Shown piece after piece: positions 18,879-27,915 of a stretch of 64,000 nucleotides of DNA. The stretch comes from Gammaproteobacteria bacterium (GTDB lineage: Bacteria; Pseudomonadota; Gammaproteobacteria; Pseudomonadales; Moraxellaceae). The position numbers and the translations under genes are program-made. The stretch covers positions 62,001 to 126,000 of the forward strand of contig JAGWUI010000001.1 in assembly GCA_028868515.1 (NCBI GenBank), read 5' to 3'. The first letter of the stretch is position 1. Every line of letters starts with the position of its first letter. Under the pieces are notes generated by a model. The model was not told the origin of the DNA, searched no databases, and saw only the letters and a program-made list of their open reading frames with translations.

Positions 18879-18919
18879 TCACATTTTATTGTTACATCCA
18901 TTATGACAATAAAATGTGA
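18879..18919. repeat. Perfect 14-bp inverted repeat
   Basis: TCACATTTTATTGT (18879-18892) and ACAATAAAATGTGA (18906-18919) are exact complements with a 13-base loop, between the DUF3108 stop and the AdeT-like start. There is no clear T-run on either strand, so it is either an atypical terminator or an operator for the downstream pair. Confidence 0.7.
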
Positions 18920-18950
18920 ATTGATTCTCGCTTGGTTGCTCAACTTTAAC

Positions 18951-19724
18951 CTATTTAGAATCTGAGTGGTAGCTGGTTAAATTCAAGTCATAAGATAAAT
19001 TTCCATCATCCTGATGGACTCGCACAGGAAGGTAATCAAGCTTTGGTGCTAACCAAAAATATGTTTTACGTTTTTCACTATCTTGCACTAAACGAATCTT
19101 CACGGTGTCATATTCACCAGCGTCCGTTTGAATTTTTTCTTCACCTTCATTGACGAAGCTGATTTTTTTAATCCCCTTATCGTCTGCGAGCAAATATGAA
19201 GGCTTGAGCTGCTTATGCTTAATATCTTCGCGAACTTGCAATTCTAAATCCAGCATATCCAGCATGCCAGCTTGAGCAGGGTAGCTGTTGTCACCAGCTT
19301 TATTGTGAGCAGAAACAACTTGATTTGCCCAATCCACTTTGAAGCCTGTATCGATATTTTTCGTTAGAAAATTAAAGTTATAAGCGTGATCTAACGTTTG
19401 AATATTGATAGAGCTATTGTCTGAGTGGATCACTTTAAAATGACTCACTTCACTTGCGTTTGCGAACGATGCAACGTTAGCTTTAAAGTGATAGCTCCAA
19501 ATATCATCTTGCTTGGATAATGTCCGAGTTGCATTGCCCGTCAGCATTCCAGCAATATTGAAGGTATAGTTTGCCTGAAATGGTTCGAATGCATAGGCAT
19601 TGCCAATTGTTAATGCAGTACATAATGGAAGCGCACAAGCCTGAATAATCATGTTCACCAAGCTTTTGGCTTTTAAGTTTGTTAAGAGATGTTTTGCAGA
19701 AAGAATCATGAATTTCTGAGACAT
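18951..19724 (-). CDS. DUF3108 domain periplasmic protein
   Basis: 257 residues; the N-terminal extension carries a hydrophobic export signal (IIQACALPLCTALTIGNAYA) about 25 residues in. The DUF3108 domain follows: FEPFQANYTFNIAGMLTGNA at the start, DSEKRKTYFWLAPKLDYLPVRV and a closing Y-D-L-N-L strand, features of lipocalin-like beta barrels. Family function is not established. GGAG lies about ten bases before the ATG. Confidence 0.85.
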   Translation of the reverse strand: MSQKFMILSAKHLLTNLKAKSLVNMIIQACALPLCTALTIGNAYAFEPFQANYTFNIAGMLTGNATRTLSKQDDIWSYHFKANVASFANASEVSHFKVIHSDNSSINIQTLDHAYNFNFLTKNIDTGFKVDWANQVVSAHNKAGDNSYPAQAGMLDMLDLELQVREDIKHKQLKPSYLLADDKGIKKISFVNEGEEKIQTDAGEYDTVKIRLVQDSEKRKTYFWLAPKLDYLPVRVHQDDGNLSYDLNLTSYHSDSK

Positions 19725-20049
19725 TACGAATAGTTACTCCACAATATATGGACTTATCATAAAGCGATTAGATGATTGAAATGGTAAAAAATCGTTGTAT
19801 TTAATTGTTACTTGTAAAGTTCCGCTGATTACTCCTCAAAATAAGTTCAAAAAATACGCACAAATTCTGAAAATGGCTCTTGTTTCATAGCACTAATTTC
19901 GGGCAATATGACGAGCTTTTTTGGTGCTTACGATATTGATGAATACCTGAGCCTTCATGCTAAAAAGGCTGTTTTCATAAGACTAAAAATGTTGATTCAA
20001 CAGCTGAGCGATGGCGCGAAGTTAAACGATTTATGCTCTGAGGATTGAG
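19725..20049. other. Intergenic, DUF3108 / amt
   Basis: No gene is visible. It has a 13-base palindrome TGTTGATTCAACA (19990-20002) about 50 bases before amt, which could be a regulator site, and AGGA five bases before the amt ATG. No sigma-54 type promoter could be made out. Confidence 0.45.
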
Positions 20050-21240
20050 ATGATTAATAGTAATGACGTCCTATTTGTTTTATTAGGCGCGGTCATGATT
20101 TTGGCAATGCATGCGGGCTTTGCATTTCTTGAATTAGGGACTGTACGGGTAAAAAATCAGGTGAATGCGCTTGGAAAAATCATGACAGATTTTTCTATTT
20201 CGACAATTGCTTATTTCTTTGTCGGCTATTGGGTGGCGTATGGCATCACGTTTTTTGATTCTGCGAGCGTTCTTACGGTTGATAAAGGATATGGCTTAGT
20301 CAAGTTTTTCTTTTTGTTGACATTTGCTGCGGCTATTCCAGCAATTATTTCTGGCGGTATTGCTGAGCGTGCTAAGTTTCATCCTCAGTCTATTGCAACT
20401 TTCTTTTTGGTTGCACTGGTTTATCCATTCTTTGAAGGAATCAGCTGGAATAATAATTTTGGCGTACAGGATTGGTTAACAAAGACTTTTGGTTATCCAT
20501 TCCATGATTTTGCGGGTTCTGTCGTCGTGCATGCTGTTGGCGGTTGGATTGCTCTCGTTGCCGTATTGTTATTGGGCGCACGTCATGGACGTTATAGCAA
20601 AGATGGTCGAATTTCAGCTCATCCACCCTCATCAATTCCATTCTTGGCATTAGGTTCATGGATCTTGATTGTCGGTTGGTTTGGTTTTAACGTGATGAGT
20701 GCGCAGCGTTTAGATGCGATCTCTGGTCTGGTTGCAATCAACTCTTTGATGGCGATGGTTGGTGGCACATTGGCGGCAAATTTTGCTGGTAAAAATGACC
20801 CTGGTTTTATGCATAACGGCCCATTAGCAGGACTGGTCGCAATTTGTGCGGGTTCAAATATTGTGCATCCTTTAGGTGCATTAGTCATTGGCGCGATTGC
20901 TGGTGGTCTATTTGTGTACTTGTTTACCTTTACCCAAAACCGTCTAAAAATTGACGACGTATTGGGCGTCTGGCCGCTACATGGTGTATGTGGTGCATGG
21001 GGTGGTATTGCTGCTGGTATTTTTGGCATCAAAGCACTAGGCGGCTTGGGTGATGTATCGATTTGGTCGCAAATTATCGGTACAGGTCTGGGCATTGCGA
21101 TTGCTGTTGTTGGTGGCTTGGTTGTTTATGGCATATTGAAAGCAATCATGGGCTTACGCTTAACACCAGAGGAAGAGTATTACGGTGCTGATTTGACGAT
21201 CCATAAAGTCTCATCAACTTTTGATCGCGAGACATTTTAA
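20050..21240 (+). CDS. amt: Ammonium transporter
   Basis: Amt/MEP/Rh-family channel of the inner membrane, 396 residues with about eleven helices and no signal peptide. The pore histidines are in FAGSVVVHAVGGW and WPLHGVCGAWGG; the conserved FFEGISWNN and GFNVMSAQ segments are present. The C-terminal tail (LRLTPEEEYYGADLTIHK) is the regulatory arm that contacts GlnK in the family. No glnK lies beside it, so regulation by PII would be from elsewhere. Confidence 0.94.
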   Translation: MINSNDVLFVLLGAVMILAMHAGFAFLELGTVRVKNQVNALGKIMTDFSISTIAYFFVGYWVAYGITFFDSASVLTVDKGYGLVKFFFLLTFAAAIPAIISGGIAERAKFHPQSIATFFLVALVYPFFEGISWNNNFGVQDWLTKTFGYPFHDFAGSVVVHAVGGWIALVAVLLLGARHGRYSKDGRISAHPPSSIPFLALGSWILIVGWFGFNVMSAQRLDAISGLVAINSLMAMVGGTLAANFAGKNDPGFMHNGPLAGLVAICAGSNIVHPLGALVIGAIAGGLFVYLFTFTQNRLKIDDVLGVWPLHGVCGAWGGIAAGIFGIKALGGLGDVSIWSQIIGTGLGIAIAVVGGLVVYGILKAIMGLRLTPEEEYYGADLTIHKVSSTFDRETF

Positions 21241-21255
21241 GTCGTATTGCGTTAT

Positions 21256-21309
21256 AAAAAATCCTACTGAATAAGCATCAATTGCTTTTTTCAGTAGGAT
21301 TTTTTTTTG
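21256..21309. terminator. Bidirectional terminator, amt / LLM oxidoreductase
   Basis: The stem aaaaatcctactga (left arm) and tcagtaggattttt (right arm) encloses about 20 bases and is flanked by A-run and T-run, between two convergent genes. Confidence 0.85.
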
Positions 21310-21330
21310 ATTATATTTTGGATGTAAGTC

Positions 21331-22332
21331 TTATCGCAGACTACTGACAATATCGAATGCGCGTAAACGATGTGCATGTTCATACGAATCCGAAACAAAC
21401 ATCAATTCATCCGCATCTGTTTCTGCAAGTAACTTTTCAAGTTTGATTTTTACAGTTTTAGGACTACCGATGACTGCAACTTGTAAAAATGCTTCTACCG
21501 CGGCTTTTTCTGCAGGTGACCACTGTGCTTCAAGATCAGCATTTGCAATCGGTGGGCGTAACTCTAAACTTTGACCGCGCATGAGTGCGAGAATGCGTTG
21601 TTTTGATGTTGTTGCCAAAAATTCTGCTTCTTCATCTGTTGGTGCTGCAATCAGTGGAACCCCCAAACATAGATACGGTTCTTTTAATACATCAGATGGT
21701 TGAAATTGACTGCGATATACACGAATCGCATCATGCATCATCCTTGGTGCAAAGTGCGATGCAAAGGCATAAGGTAAACCTAGCTGCGCTGCTAATTGAG
21801 CACTGAATAGACTTGATCCCAATAGCCAGATGGGTACATTGGTGCCTGCACCAGGCGTTGCGATGACGCGTTGATCAGGTTCAGGAGTAGTGAGGTAAGC
21901 ACGTAATTCAGCAACCTGATTTGGGAAATCTTCACCATTGCCTAGACGATCTCGTCGTAGTGCTCTCATCGTGACTTGATCTGTTCCTGGCGCACGGCCT
22001 AGTCCCAGATCAATTCGATTCGGATAGAGTGTTGCTAATGTGCCAAAATTTTCGGCGACGACCAAGGGCGCATGATTAGGCAACATGATGCCACCAGAAC
22101 CGACACGAATTTTTTGTGTTCCTGCTGCAATATATCCGACCAATACGGACGTTGCGGAACTGGCAATTCCTTGCATGTTGTGATGTTCAGCCAACCAGAA
22201 ACGCGTAAAACCTAAATTTTCTAGATGTCGTGCTAAATCTAGTGAGTTATGCAATGCCTGCGCAATCGTATCGCCTGAACGCACAGGGATGAGATCGAGC
22301 ATAGAAAATGCAACTTCAGATAAATTACTCAT
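21331..22332 (-). CDS. LLM-class flavin-dependent oxidoreductase
   Basis: Luciferase-like TIM-barrel protein of 333 residues, MsnO8-type subgroup. Signatures: [12 protein letters not shown] at the start, [52 protein letters not shown], and [14 protein letters not shown] near the end. Such proteins use reduced flavin or F420; F420 is unlikely in this lineage, so FMN is inferred. Substrate unknown. Transcribed alone. Confidence 0.88.
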   Translation of the reverse strand: MSNLSEVAFSMLDLIPVRSGDTIAQALHNSLDLARHLENLGFTRFWLAEHHNMQGIASSATSVLVGYIAAGTQKIRVGSGGIMLPNHAPLVVAENFGTLATLYPNRIDLGLGRAPGTDQVTMRALRRDRLGNGEDFPNQVAELRAYLTTPEPDQRVIATPGAGTNVPIWLLGSSLFSAQLAAQLGLPYAFASHFAPRMMHDAIRVYRSQFQPSDVLKEPYLCLGVPLIAAPTDEEAEFLATTSKQRILALMRGQSLELRPPIANADLEAQWSPAEKAAVEAFLQVAVIGSPKTVKIKLEKLLAETDADELMFVSDSYEHAHRLRAFDIVSSLR

Positions 22333-22533
22333 AAAGTTCTCACGAATAACATGCAGTTTTTTTTAATGATCAAAAACTGACTTTTACAAAAATTAGGCTA
22401 GTATACGTCAACGACATTAAAAAAATGCTCATATTATAAACGTATTCATTTGGAATAGATTGCTAATGCTGGTTACATTTGTATTTTGCGATAAATAATA
22501 TACTTCAAAAATTTAATTTATTTTGATCAACAA

Positions 22534-22566
22534 AAAAGCCATTTCTCATCACAAGAAATGGCTTTT
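22534..22566. terminator. Terminator after NDH-2 gene
   Basis: AAAAGCCATTTCT (22535-22547) pairs with AGAAATGGCTTTT across a short loop, A- and T-flanked so it can act on both strands. It lies just past the stop of the NDH-2 gene (minus strand). Confidence 0.85.
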
Positions 22567-22583
22567 ATTGGTAGATTATTCGC

Positions 22584-23921
22584 TTAGTGAAGTTTTAGTG
22601 TCGGTCCTGAAGTGCGTGACAATAAGTCTTTGCACATTAAAACGCCTGTTTTAAATACACCATGCAAAGCAACTTGATGGAGACGGTACAGTGATAAATA
22701 CATCATACGAGCAAAAAAGCCTTGTACATTAATCTTATTCACTAAGTTGCCAACAGTATTTGTATCTCCTAAGGAGATTAGCGAACCTTTGTCGCTAAAC
22801 GTGAAGGTCGGAAGTGGCTTACCTGCGAGTTTAGCTTTTAGGATTTTTTCCAGAACAATAGCTTGCTGGTTCGCGACCTGAGCACGCGGCGGCACAGGAC
22901 GTTCTGCGCCTTCAGGGATGTAACATGCACAATCACCAAAAGCAAAGATGGAGTCATCGCGAGTGGTTTGCAAAGTGGGTTTGACGACGAGTTGATTGAT
23001 ACGGTTGGTTTCCAGCCCCGCAATGTCTTTTAGAATATCAGGTGCTTTGATTCCTGCAGACCAGACTTTCAATGTAGCAGGGATCAGAATTCCACCATCG
23101 CACTCAATTGAATCAGGGTGGATTGCAACAACGCGTCGACTCGTCATCACGTTGATTCCAAAGTCAACAAGCTGCTGATTTGCGGCTGCTGAATTTTGCT
23201 TGGATAATACGGGCAAAATTCGATCTGCGGCTTCAATCAAAGTAATACTGACATTACTTGGATCAATGCTATTTAAACCATAACGAATAAATTCATGTGT
23301 TGCGTGATGTAGTTCAGCCGCTAATTCAACACCCGTTGCACCAGCACCAATAATCGCAATGTTTAAAGCCTGAGGGCTTGTGCTTTCTAAAGAAAGAGCC
23401 TGTGCTTGTAGATACAAATTAAGAAATTCACGTTGGAAACGATCAGCTTGGGCGCGGGAATCAAGGAAAATACAGTTTTCCTTTGCACCTACAGTCCCAA
23501 AATCATTAGACGTTGAACCAATCGAAATCACCAAATCGTCATAGTTCAAACTACGTTCAGGTGCAATCTCATGTCCAAGACCATCTGTCAGTGGATCGAG
23601 TATTAAGCGTTTGTTTTCACGATCAATCCCACTCATTTGTCCAAGATGGAACTCAAAGTAATTTTTTGAGGCATGTGCAAAATAGTTTAATTCATCTTCA
23701 AACGAGTTAATTGTGCCAGCAGCCACTTCATGGAGAAGCGGCTTCCAGATATGAGTGAGTGTTGCATCCACGAGGATAATTTTTGCTTTGCCTGATTTAC
23801 CAAGACTTTGGCCCAAACGAGTTGCCAATTCCAAACCGCCAGCACCACCACCAACAATCACAATTTGATGAAGGGCGTTACGCGTTATGGATTGATTCGT
23901 AGACACAGAAGATTGAGTCAT
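22584..23921 (-). CDS. ndh: Type II NADH dehydrogenase (NDH-2)
   Basis: Single-subunit, membrane-associated flavoprotein passing electrons from NADH to quinone without proton pumping. Two Rossmann motifs are seen: GGGAGGLELATRLG (FAD) near residue 25 and IIGAGATGVELAAELHH (NADH) near residue 190. FAFGDCACY is the FAD-contact motif, and VPPRAQVANQQA is typical of NDH-2. The C-terminal amphipathic part (FFARMMYLSLYRLHQVALHG) is the membrane-binding segment. Length 445 is usual. Confidence 0.92.
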   Translation of the reverse strand: MTQSSVSTNQSITRNALHQIVIVGGGAGGLELATRLGQSLGKSGKAKIILVDATLTHIWKPLLHEVAAGTINSFEDELNYFAHASKNYFEFHLGQMSGIDRENKRLILDPLTDGLGHEIAPERSLNYDDLVISIGSTSNDFGTVGAKENCIFLDSRAQADRFQREFLNLYLQAQALSLESTSPQALNIAIIGAGATGVELAAELHHATHEFIRYGLNSIDPSNVSITLIEAADRILPVLSKQNSAAANQQLVDFGINVMTSRRVVAIHPDSIECDGGILIPATLKVWSAGIKAPDILKDIAGLETNRINQLVVKPTLQTTRDDSIFAFGDCACYIPEGAERPVPPRAQVANQQAIVLEKILKAKLAGKPLPTFTFSDKGSLISLGDTNTVGNLVNKINVQGFFARMMYLSLYRLHQVALHGVFKTGVLMCKDLLSRTSGPTLKLH

Positions 23922-24176
23922 AGGAAGCGCCTTATAGAATATGCTTTTAAGAAAGCAGGTTAAAAAGAAACTGGTTAAATCTAAGATAGAATCTGGAACC
24001 TTTATATCAAATTAGTTATGGTAGGTATCATGATAATAATATGACAGAAATTCATATCAACGGTGTAATGGAATGTCCGACAGTTTCATTGAATTTTGAA
24101 TCAGTTAGCTTCTACAGCTCAAAAGACTTATCATAGCGTCTTAAATGGTGCGGTTTTTAAGTTGAGTCGGAGTGCA

Positions 24177-25994
24177 ATGATGCAGCAAAATAATCTTTTA
24201 GGAAGAAACCTTGTAGATTCAGACTCTAAACCACCCATTGAATATATCTTGTCATTTAATCAAGTTGGACAACATCTGATTGATGTCACTTTGAGTTTTA
24301 CAGCACGATCACAACAAGAATTATGGTTACCAGTTTGGGTTCCAGGCAGTTATCTTATTCGCGAGTTTTCTCGACATGTCAGTACGCCAACAGCAACGAC
24401 GTCAACTTCTCGTCAAATATCTATTGAAAAAATTACCAAAAATCGCTGGCGTTTAGATTGTCATGACGGAGAAAAAGTTGTTGTTCATTATCAAGTTTAT
24501 GCATTTGATTTATCAGTTCGCGGTGCATATTTAGATCATACACGAGCTTATGCAAATCCAGCTTGTGTTTGCCTTGCTGTTGCAGGGCAAGAGAATGTAT
24601 CAACGTTACTCACCATTCAATCTGGTCAGGTCTTTGCACGGCTACCTATCGCTTGTTCATTAAGACCATATTCTGCGGCATTGATCAATGAAACAAATTC
24701 TACTTACCAATTTATCGCTCATGATTATGATGAGTTGATTGATCATCCTTTTGAAATCGCTGAACAAAGTTTAGCAAGTTTTGATGTGCTCGGCATTGAA
24801 CATAAAATTGCAATCTCAGGTAGACATCGCACCAATATGCCGAGATTGCTTACAGACCTCGAAAAAATTTGTCGCTATGAAATTGAGTTTTTTGGCAAAG
24901 CTCCCTTTCAAGATTACTTATTTATGGTGATGGCAACAGGGTCAAGTTATGGTGGTTTAGAACATCAGAATTGCACAAGTCTCATTACTCCGCGCGAAGA
25001 CTTACCTCATGCCAATGAACCAGTACAACCCGCAAGTGCTTATCGCCGATTTTTGGGACTTTGTAGTCATGAGTATTTTCATTCATGGTTAGTGAAATTT
25101 ATTCGCCCGCAAGAGTTTGCTGTTTTAGATTTAGAGCGGGAAGTGTATACCCGCATGTTGTGGGTTTTTGAAGGTTTTACATCGTATTACGATGATTTGA
25201 TTTTATATCGTAGTGGTGTAATTGATCGCTCGGCATATTTAGAGTTACTTGCAGAACAAATCACGCGCTATCAACAAAATGCGGGGCGTGCTCATCAGAG
25301 TCTCAGTGATTCAAGTTTTGATGCATGGATTAAGTATTATCGTCCAGATGAAAATTCGCAAAACGCGACCACCAGTTATTACAACAAAGGTGCTCTCATC
25401 GGTTTATGTTTAGATTTAACGCTTCGTGCGCGTGGAAGTTCTTTGGATGCGCTTATGCGCGAGTTGTATAAGCTTGCACAGCAAGGTCAGTATTTAACAG
25501 CACATACTATCCCTGATTTATGTGAAAAATTAGTAGGCGAGCGTCTGACTGATTTTTGGCAGAATTATGTCGATGGTACAACTCAGTTACCATTGGAAGA
25601 AATGTTAAGCGCCGTTGGCGTACAAACTATAGTCGAACAAAAAGTTTGGCCACTCGGTCTAAAGACAACAGAAACTTCACACGGATTGACCATTCAACAA
25701 GTTCTCAGAGATTCTGTCGGTGCTAAAGCTGGGCTGTCGGCACATGATGTGTTGATTGCGATTGATGGTATTCGTGCGACGACTGCATTACTTGGACAAT
25801 GGGCCGATAGTGCAGGATTTAATGCGAATGCATGTTCTAAGGCAGGAAATTCTTTGACTTGTCATGCTTTTAGACGAGACGAACTCATGGTGTTTCAGCT
25901 TCAACCTGTTGCATCTATCATGCAGACAGTTCGCTTATCCATCGCAAATCCTGAACAATTAACAGATTGGCTTGCGCCAGTGAATCCGATATGA
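24177..25994 (+). CDS. M61-family metallopeptidase with PDZ domain
   Basis: Glycyl-aminopeptidase-like zinc enzyme. Zinc motif HEYFHSW near residue 298 with the downstream glutamate probably in EGFTSYYDD. N-terminal beta domain (IEYILSFNQVGQHLIDVTLSF; VWVPGSYLIREFSRHV) and a C-terminal PDZ-like domain (GLTIQQVLRDSVGAKAGLSAHDVLIAIDG). No signal peptide, so cytoplasmic. The start ATG pair at 24177/24180 has GGAG at 24169; the longer frame from a TTG at 24096 lacks support. About 606 residues. Confidence 0.9.
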   Translation: MMQQNNLLGRNLVDSDSKPPIEYILSFNQVGQHLIDVTLSFTARSQQELWLPVWVPGSYLIREFSRHVSTPTATTSTSRQISIEKITKNRWRLDCHDGEKVVVHYQVYAFDLSVRGAYLDHTRAYANPACVCLAVAGQENVSTLLTIQSGQVFARLPIACSLRPYSAALINETNSTYQFIAHDYDELIDHPFEIAEQSLASFDVLGIEHKIAISGRHRTNMPRLLTDLEKICRYEIEFFGKAPFQDYLFMVMATGSSYGGLEHQNCTSLITPREDLPHANEPVQPASAYRRFLGLCSHEYFHSWLVKFIRPQEFAVLDLEREVYTRMLWVFEGFTSYYDDLILYRSGVIDRSAYLELLAEQITRYQQNAGRAHQSLSDSSFDAWIKYYRPDENSQNATTSYYNKGALIGLCLDLTLRARGSSLDALMRELYKLAQQGQYLTAHTIPDLCEKLVGERLTDFWQNYVDGTTQLPLEEMLSAVGVQTIVEQKVWPLGLKTTETSHGLTIQQVLRDSVGAKAGLSAHDVLIAIDGIRATTALLGQWADSAGFNANACSKAGNSLTCHAFRRDELMVFQLQPVASIMQTVRLSIANPEQLTDWLAPVNPI

Positions 25995-26061
25995 TTGTAA
26001 CTACAAAACAAATATAACTATTTAGAGAGCGATGAGGCATTTAAGCCTGAACTAGTTACAA

Positions 26062-26094
26062 CCTAAGTATCTGAAATATCATTTGATACTTAGG
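26062..26094 (+). repeat. Perfect 10-bp inverted repeat in leader of acyl-CoA ligase gene
   Basis: CCTAAGTATC (26062-26071) and GATACTTAGG (26085-26094) are exact complements with a 13-base loop. It ends about 20 bases before the ligase start and has no T-run, so it is either an operator or a leader structure near the ribosome-binding site. Confidence 0.65.
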
Positions 26095-26113
26095 TCAGAT
26101 CAGAGGGTGGTTA

Positions 26114-27883
26114 TTGGTGGCAGTCGACAAAGGTAACAAAGCACCAACTTCACGGCAGTCGCGCCCAGTTGCACTGTACGTTGGTCGTGGGCGAATCGCA
26201 CCTACTCAGCAAACTTTACTTGAATTGTTCTCCGAAACAATTGAAACCGCACCTTATGAACCTAGTCTAGAATTTGAGGGAATTACGCTTAATTACCAAG
26301 ATCTTGAAGCAAGTGCAAAGACGCTCTCAGCTTGGATGATTAAAAGTGCCAATATTAAGGCAGGCGACCGTGTCGCAATTTATTTACCCAATAGTATTTC
26401 TTATGGTGTTGCGATTTATGCAGCATGGCTTGCGCGTGCCGTTGTTGTTAATTTAGGCATGTCAGCTCAATTGGACGATGTTTTATTTCAGCTTCAAGAT
26501 TCTGGTGCAAAGTTACTCATCACAGCTCCAAGTTTGCTCACCAACATACAACCTATGTTGTTACAAACTGGCGTTCGGCATATTGTTACGACACGACGTA
26601 ATGATTACGCCAGCTTGCAAGCGGTCTTACAAGGGTGGGTTTCTGCTAAACGATTACTACAACTGATTCAGAAAAAAGAAACTTTATTAACTCACACTCG
26701 CTTACGAGATATTTTATCGAAGCGAAGTCATCAAATTGACTGGCCTGTTGCAGTATCAACCGATATTGCACTTTTGCAATATACCAGCGGAACAACAGGA
26801 CGTCCCAAAGGCGTTTTATTGACGCATGCAAGCTTAATCGCAAGTCTATCGCAAGGTCAGCAAGTGCTGGGGAATACGGTCAAAATGGGATGTAAGATTC
26901 TTTGTCCCATTCCGTTGCAGCATATTATTGGGCTAACAAATTTTTTAATGTGTGTCAGAAAGCAGGGATGTTTAGCATTAACAAGCATTAATAATCTCCT
27001 TGAACATCCAAATATGATGGAACAAGAGTTTGATGTCATGCTTGGCATCCCATTGCTCTATGATCAGCTTCTAAAGACATCAAAAGAATTCAAGATCTCA
27101 AGTAGTCTAAGACTTTTTCTATGTGGCGGAAGCCATGTCAGTTTGAATCTACATCGAGAGTGGCATAAGCGAACAGGGTACGCGATTATCGAAGGTTATG
27201 GACTCAGCGAGGCGTCACCTTTGATTGCTGAGACGCCACCTAATCGTGTCAAACTTGGAACGGCAGGGGTCATCACTCCTGAGACTGAAATTCGCATTGT
27301 ATCTAATCAAGGTGTCGATTTAGGATTCAATCAAGCGGGTGAGCTTTGGGTACGTGGTCCTCAATTGATGCGCGGCTATTGGCAGCTCCCACAAGCCACG
27401 AGTGAAGTGCTTACACATGATGGATGGTTACGCACAGGTGATATTGCATCACTGGATGAAGATGGTTATTTGCGAGTCTTAGAACGTAAAAAAGATGTAT
27501 TTTGGGTTCAAAACGAATTGGTTTTTCCTCGCGAAATAGAAAATGCTGCCGCTGAACATGAAGATGTACTGGATTGTTTAGCTGTGCAAGAAGAATTCCA
27601 AAGTGACGTTGCCAAGCGAGCGATTAAGCTTTTTGTTGTGGCGAAAGAAGGTCTTACTCCTGAACGCCTATCAACTTATTTACAAAATCATCTGAAAAGT
27701 AACGAAATTCCAGATCAGATTGAATTTGTCAAAGAAGTTCCTCGTGGTCCAATGGGCAAGGTGCTTCGTCGTTTATTTCATGAACCGAAGACACCGCAGG
27801 GTTCCAAAACACGCAACTTTGTAGCCGAAACTAAATTATCAGATGAAGCTGGATCACCGAAAGAAGATTCTAAAGAGATATAA
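26114..27883 (+). CDS. AMP-binding acyl-CoA synthetase/ligase
   Basis: ANL-superfamily adenylating enzyme of 589 residues. P-loop LLQYTSGTTGRPKGVLLTH near residue 225; GYGLSEASP; hinge region LRTGDIASLDEDGYLRVLERKKD; and the A10 lysine in PRGPMGKVLRR. Such proteins activate fatty or other carboxylic acids as acyl-AMP and then acyl-CoA. A long basic N-terminal tail and a charged C-terminal tail flank the core. Start is TTG at 26114 or GTG at 26117, behind AGAGGG at 26102-26107. It runs just ahead of the photolyase gene (32-base gap), perhaps co-transcribed. Chain length is unknown. Confidence 0.88.
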   Translation: MVAVDKGNKAPTSRQSRPVALYVGRGRIAPTQQTLLELFSETIETAPYEPSLEFEGITLNYQDLEASAKTLSAWMIKSANIKAGDRVAIYLPNSISYGVAIYAAWLARAVVVNLGMSAQLDDVLFQLQDSGAKLLITAPSLLTNIQPMLLQTGVRHIVTTRRNDYASLQAVLQGWVSAKRLLQLIQKKETLLTHTRLRDILSKRSHQIDWPVAVSTDIALLQYTSGTTGRPKGVLLTHASLIASLSQGQQVLGNTVKMGCKILCPIPLQHIIGLTNFLMCVRKQGCLALTSINNLLEHPNMMEQEFDVMLGIPLLYDQLLKTSKEFKISSSLRLFLCGGSHVSLNLHREWHKRTGYAIIEGYGLSEASPLIAETPPNRVKLGTAGVITPETEIRIVSNQGVDLGFNQAGELWVRGPQLMRGYWQLPQATSEVLTHDGWLRTGDIASLDEDGYLRVLERKKDVFWVQNELVFPREIENAAAEHEDVLDCLAVQEEFQSDVAKRAIKLFVVAKEGLTPERLSTYLQNHLKSNEIPDQIEFVKEVPRGPMGKVLRRLFHEPKTPQGSKTRNFVAETKLSDEAGSPKEDSKEI

Positions 27884-27915
27884 AAAACATCATTTGTGGT
27901 CAAGTTGAAGATCGA

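Noticed and set aside
19725-20049. Sigma-54 promoter for amt
   Set aside because: tggctcttgtttca near 19874 has a GG but not the GC at the right spacing.
20619-21095. 158-codon antisense frame opposite amt
   Set aside because: Proline-rich shadow of membrane-protein codons; no start signal.
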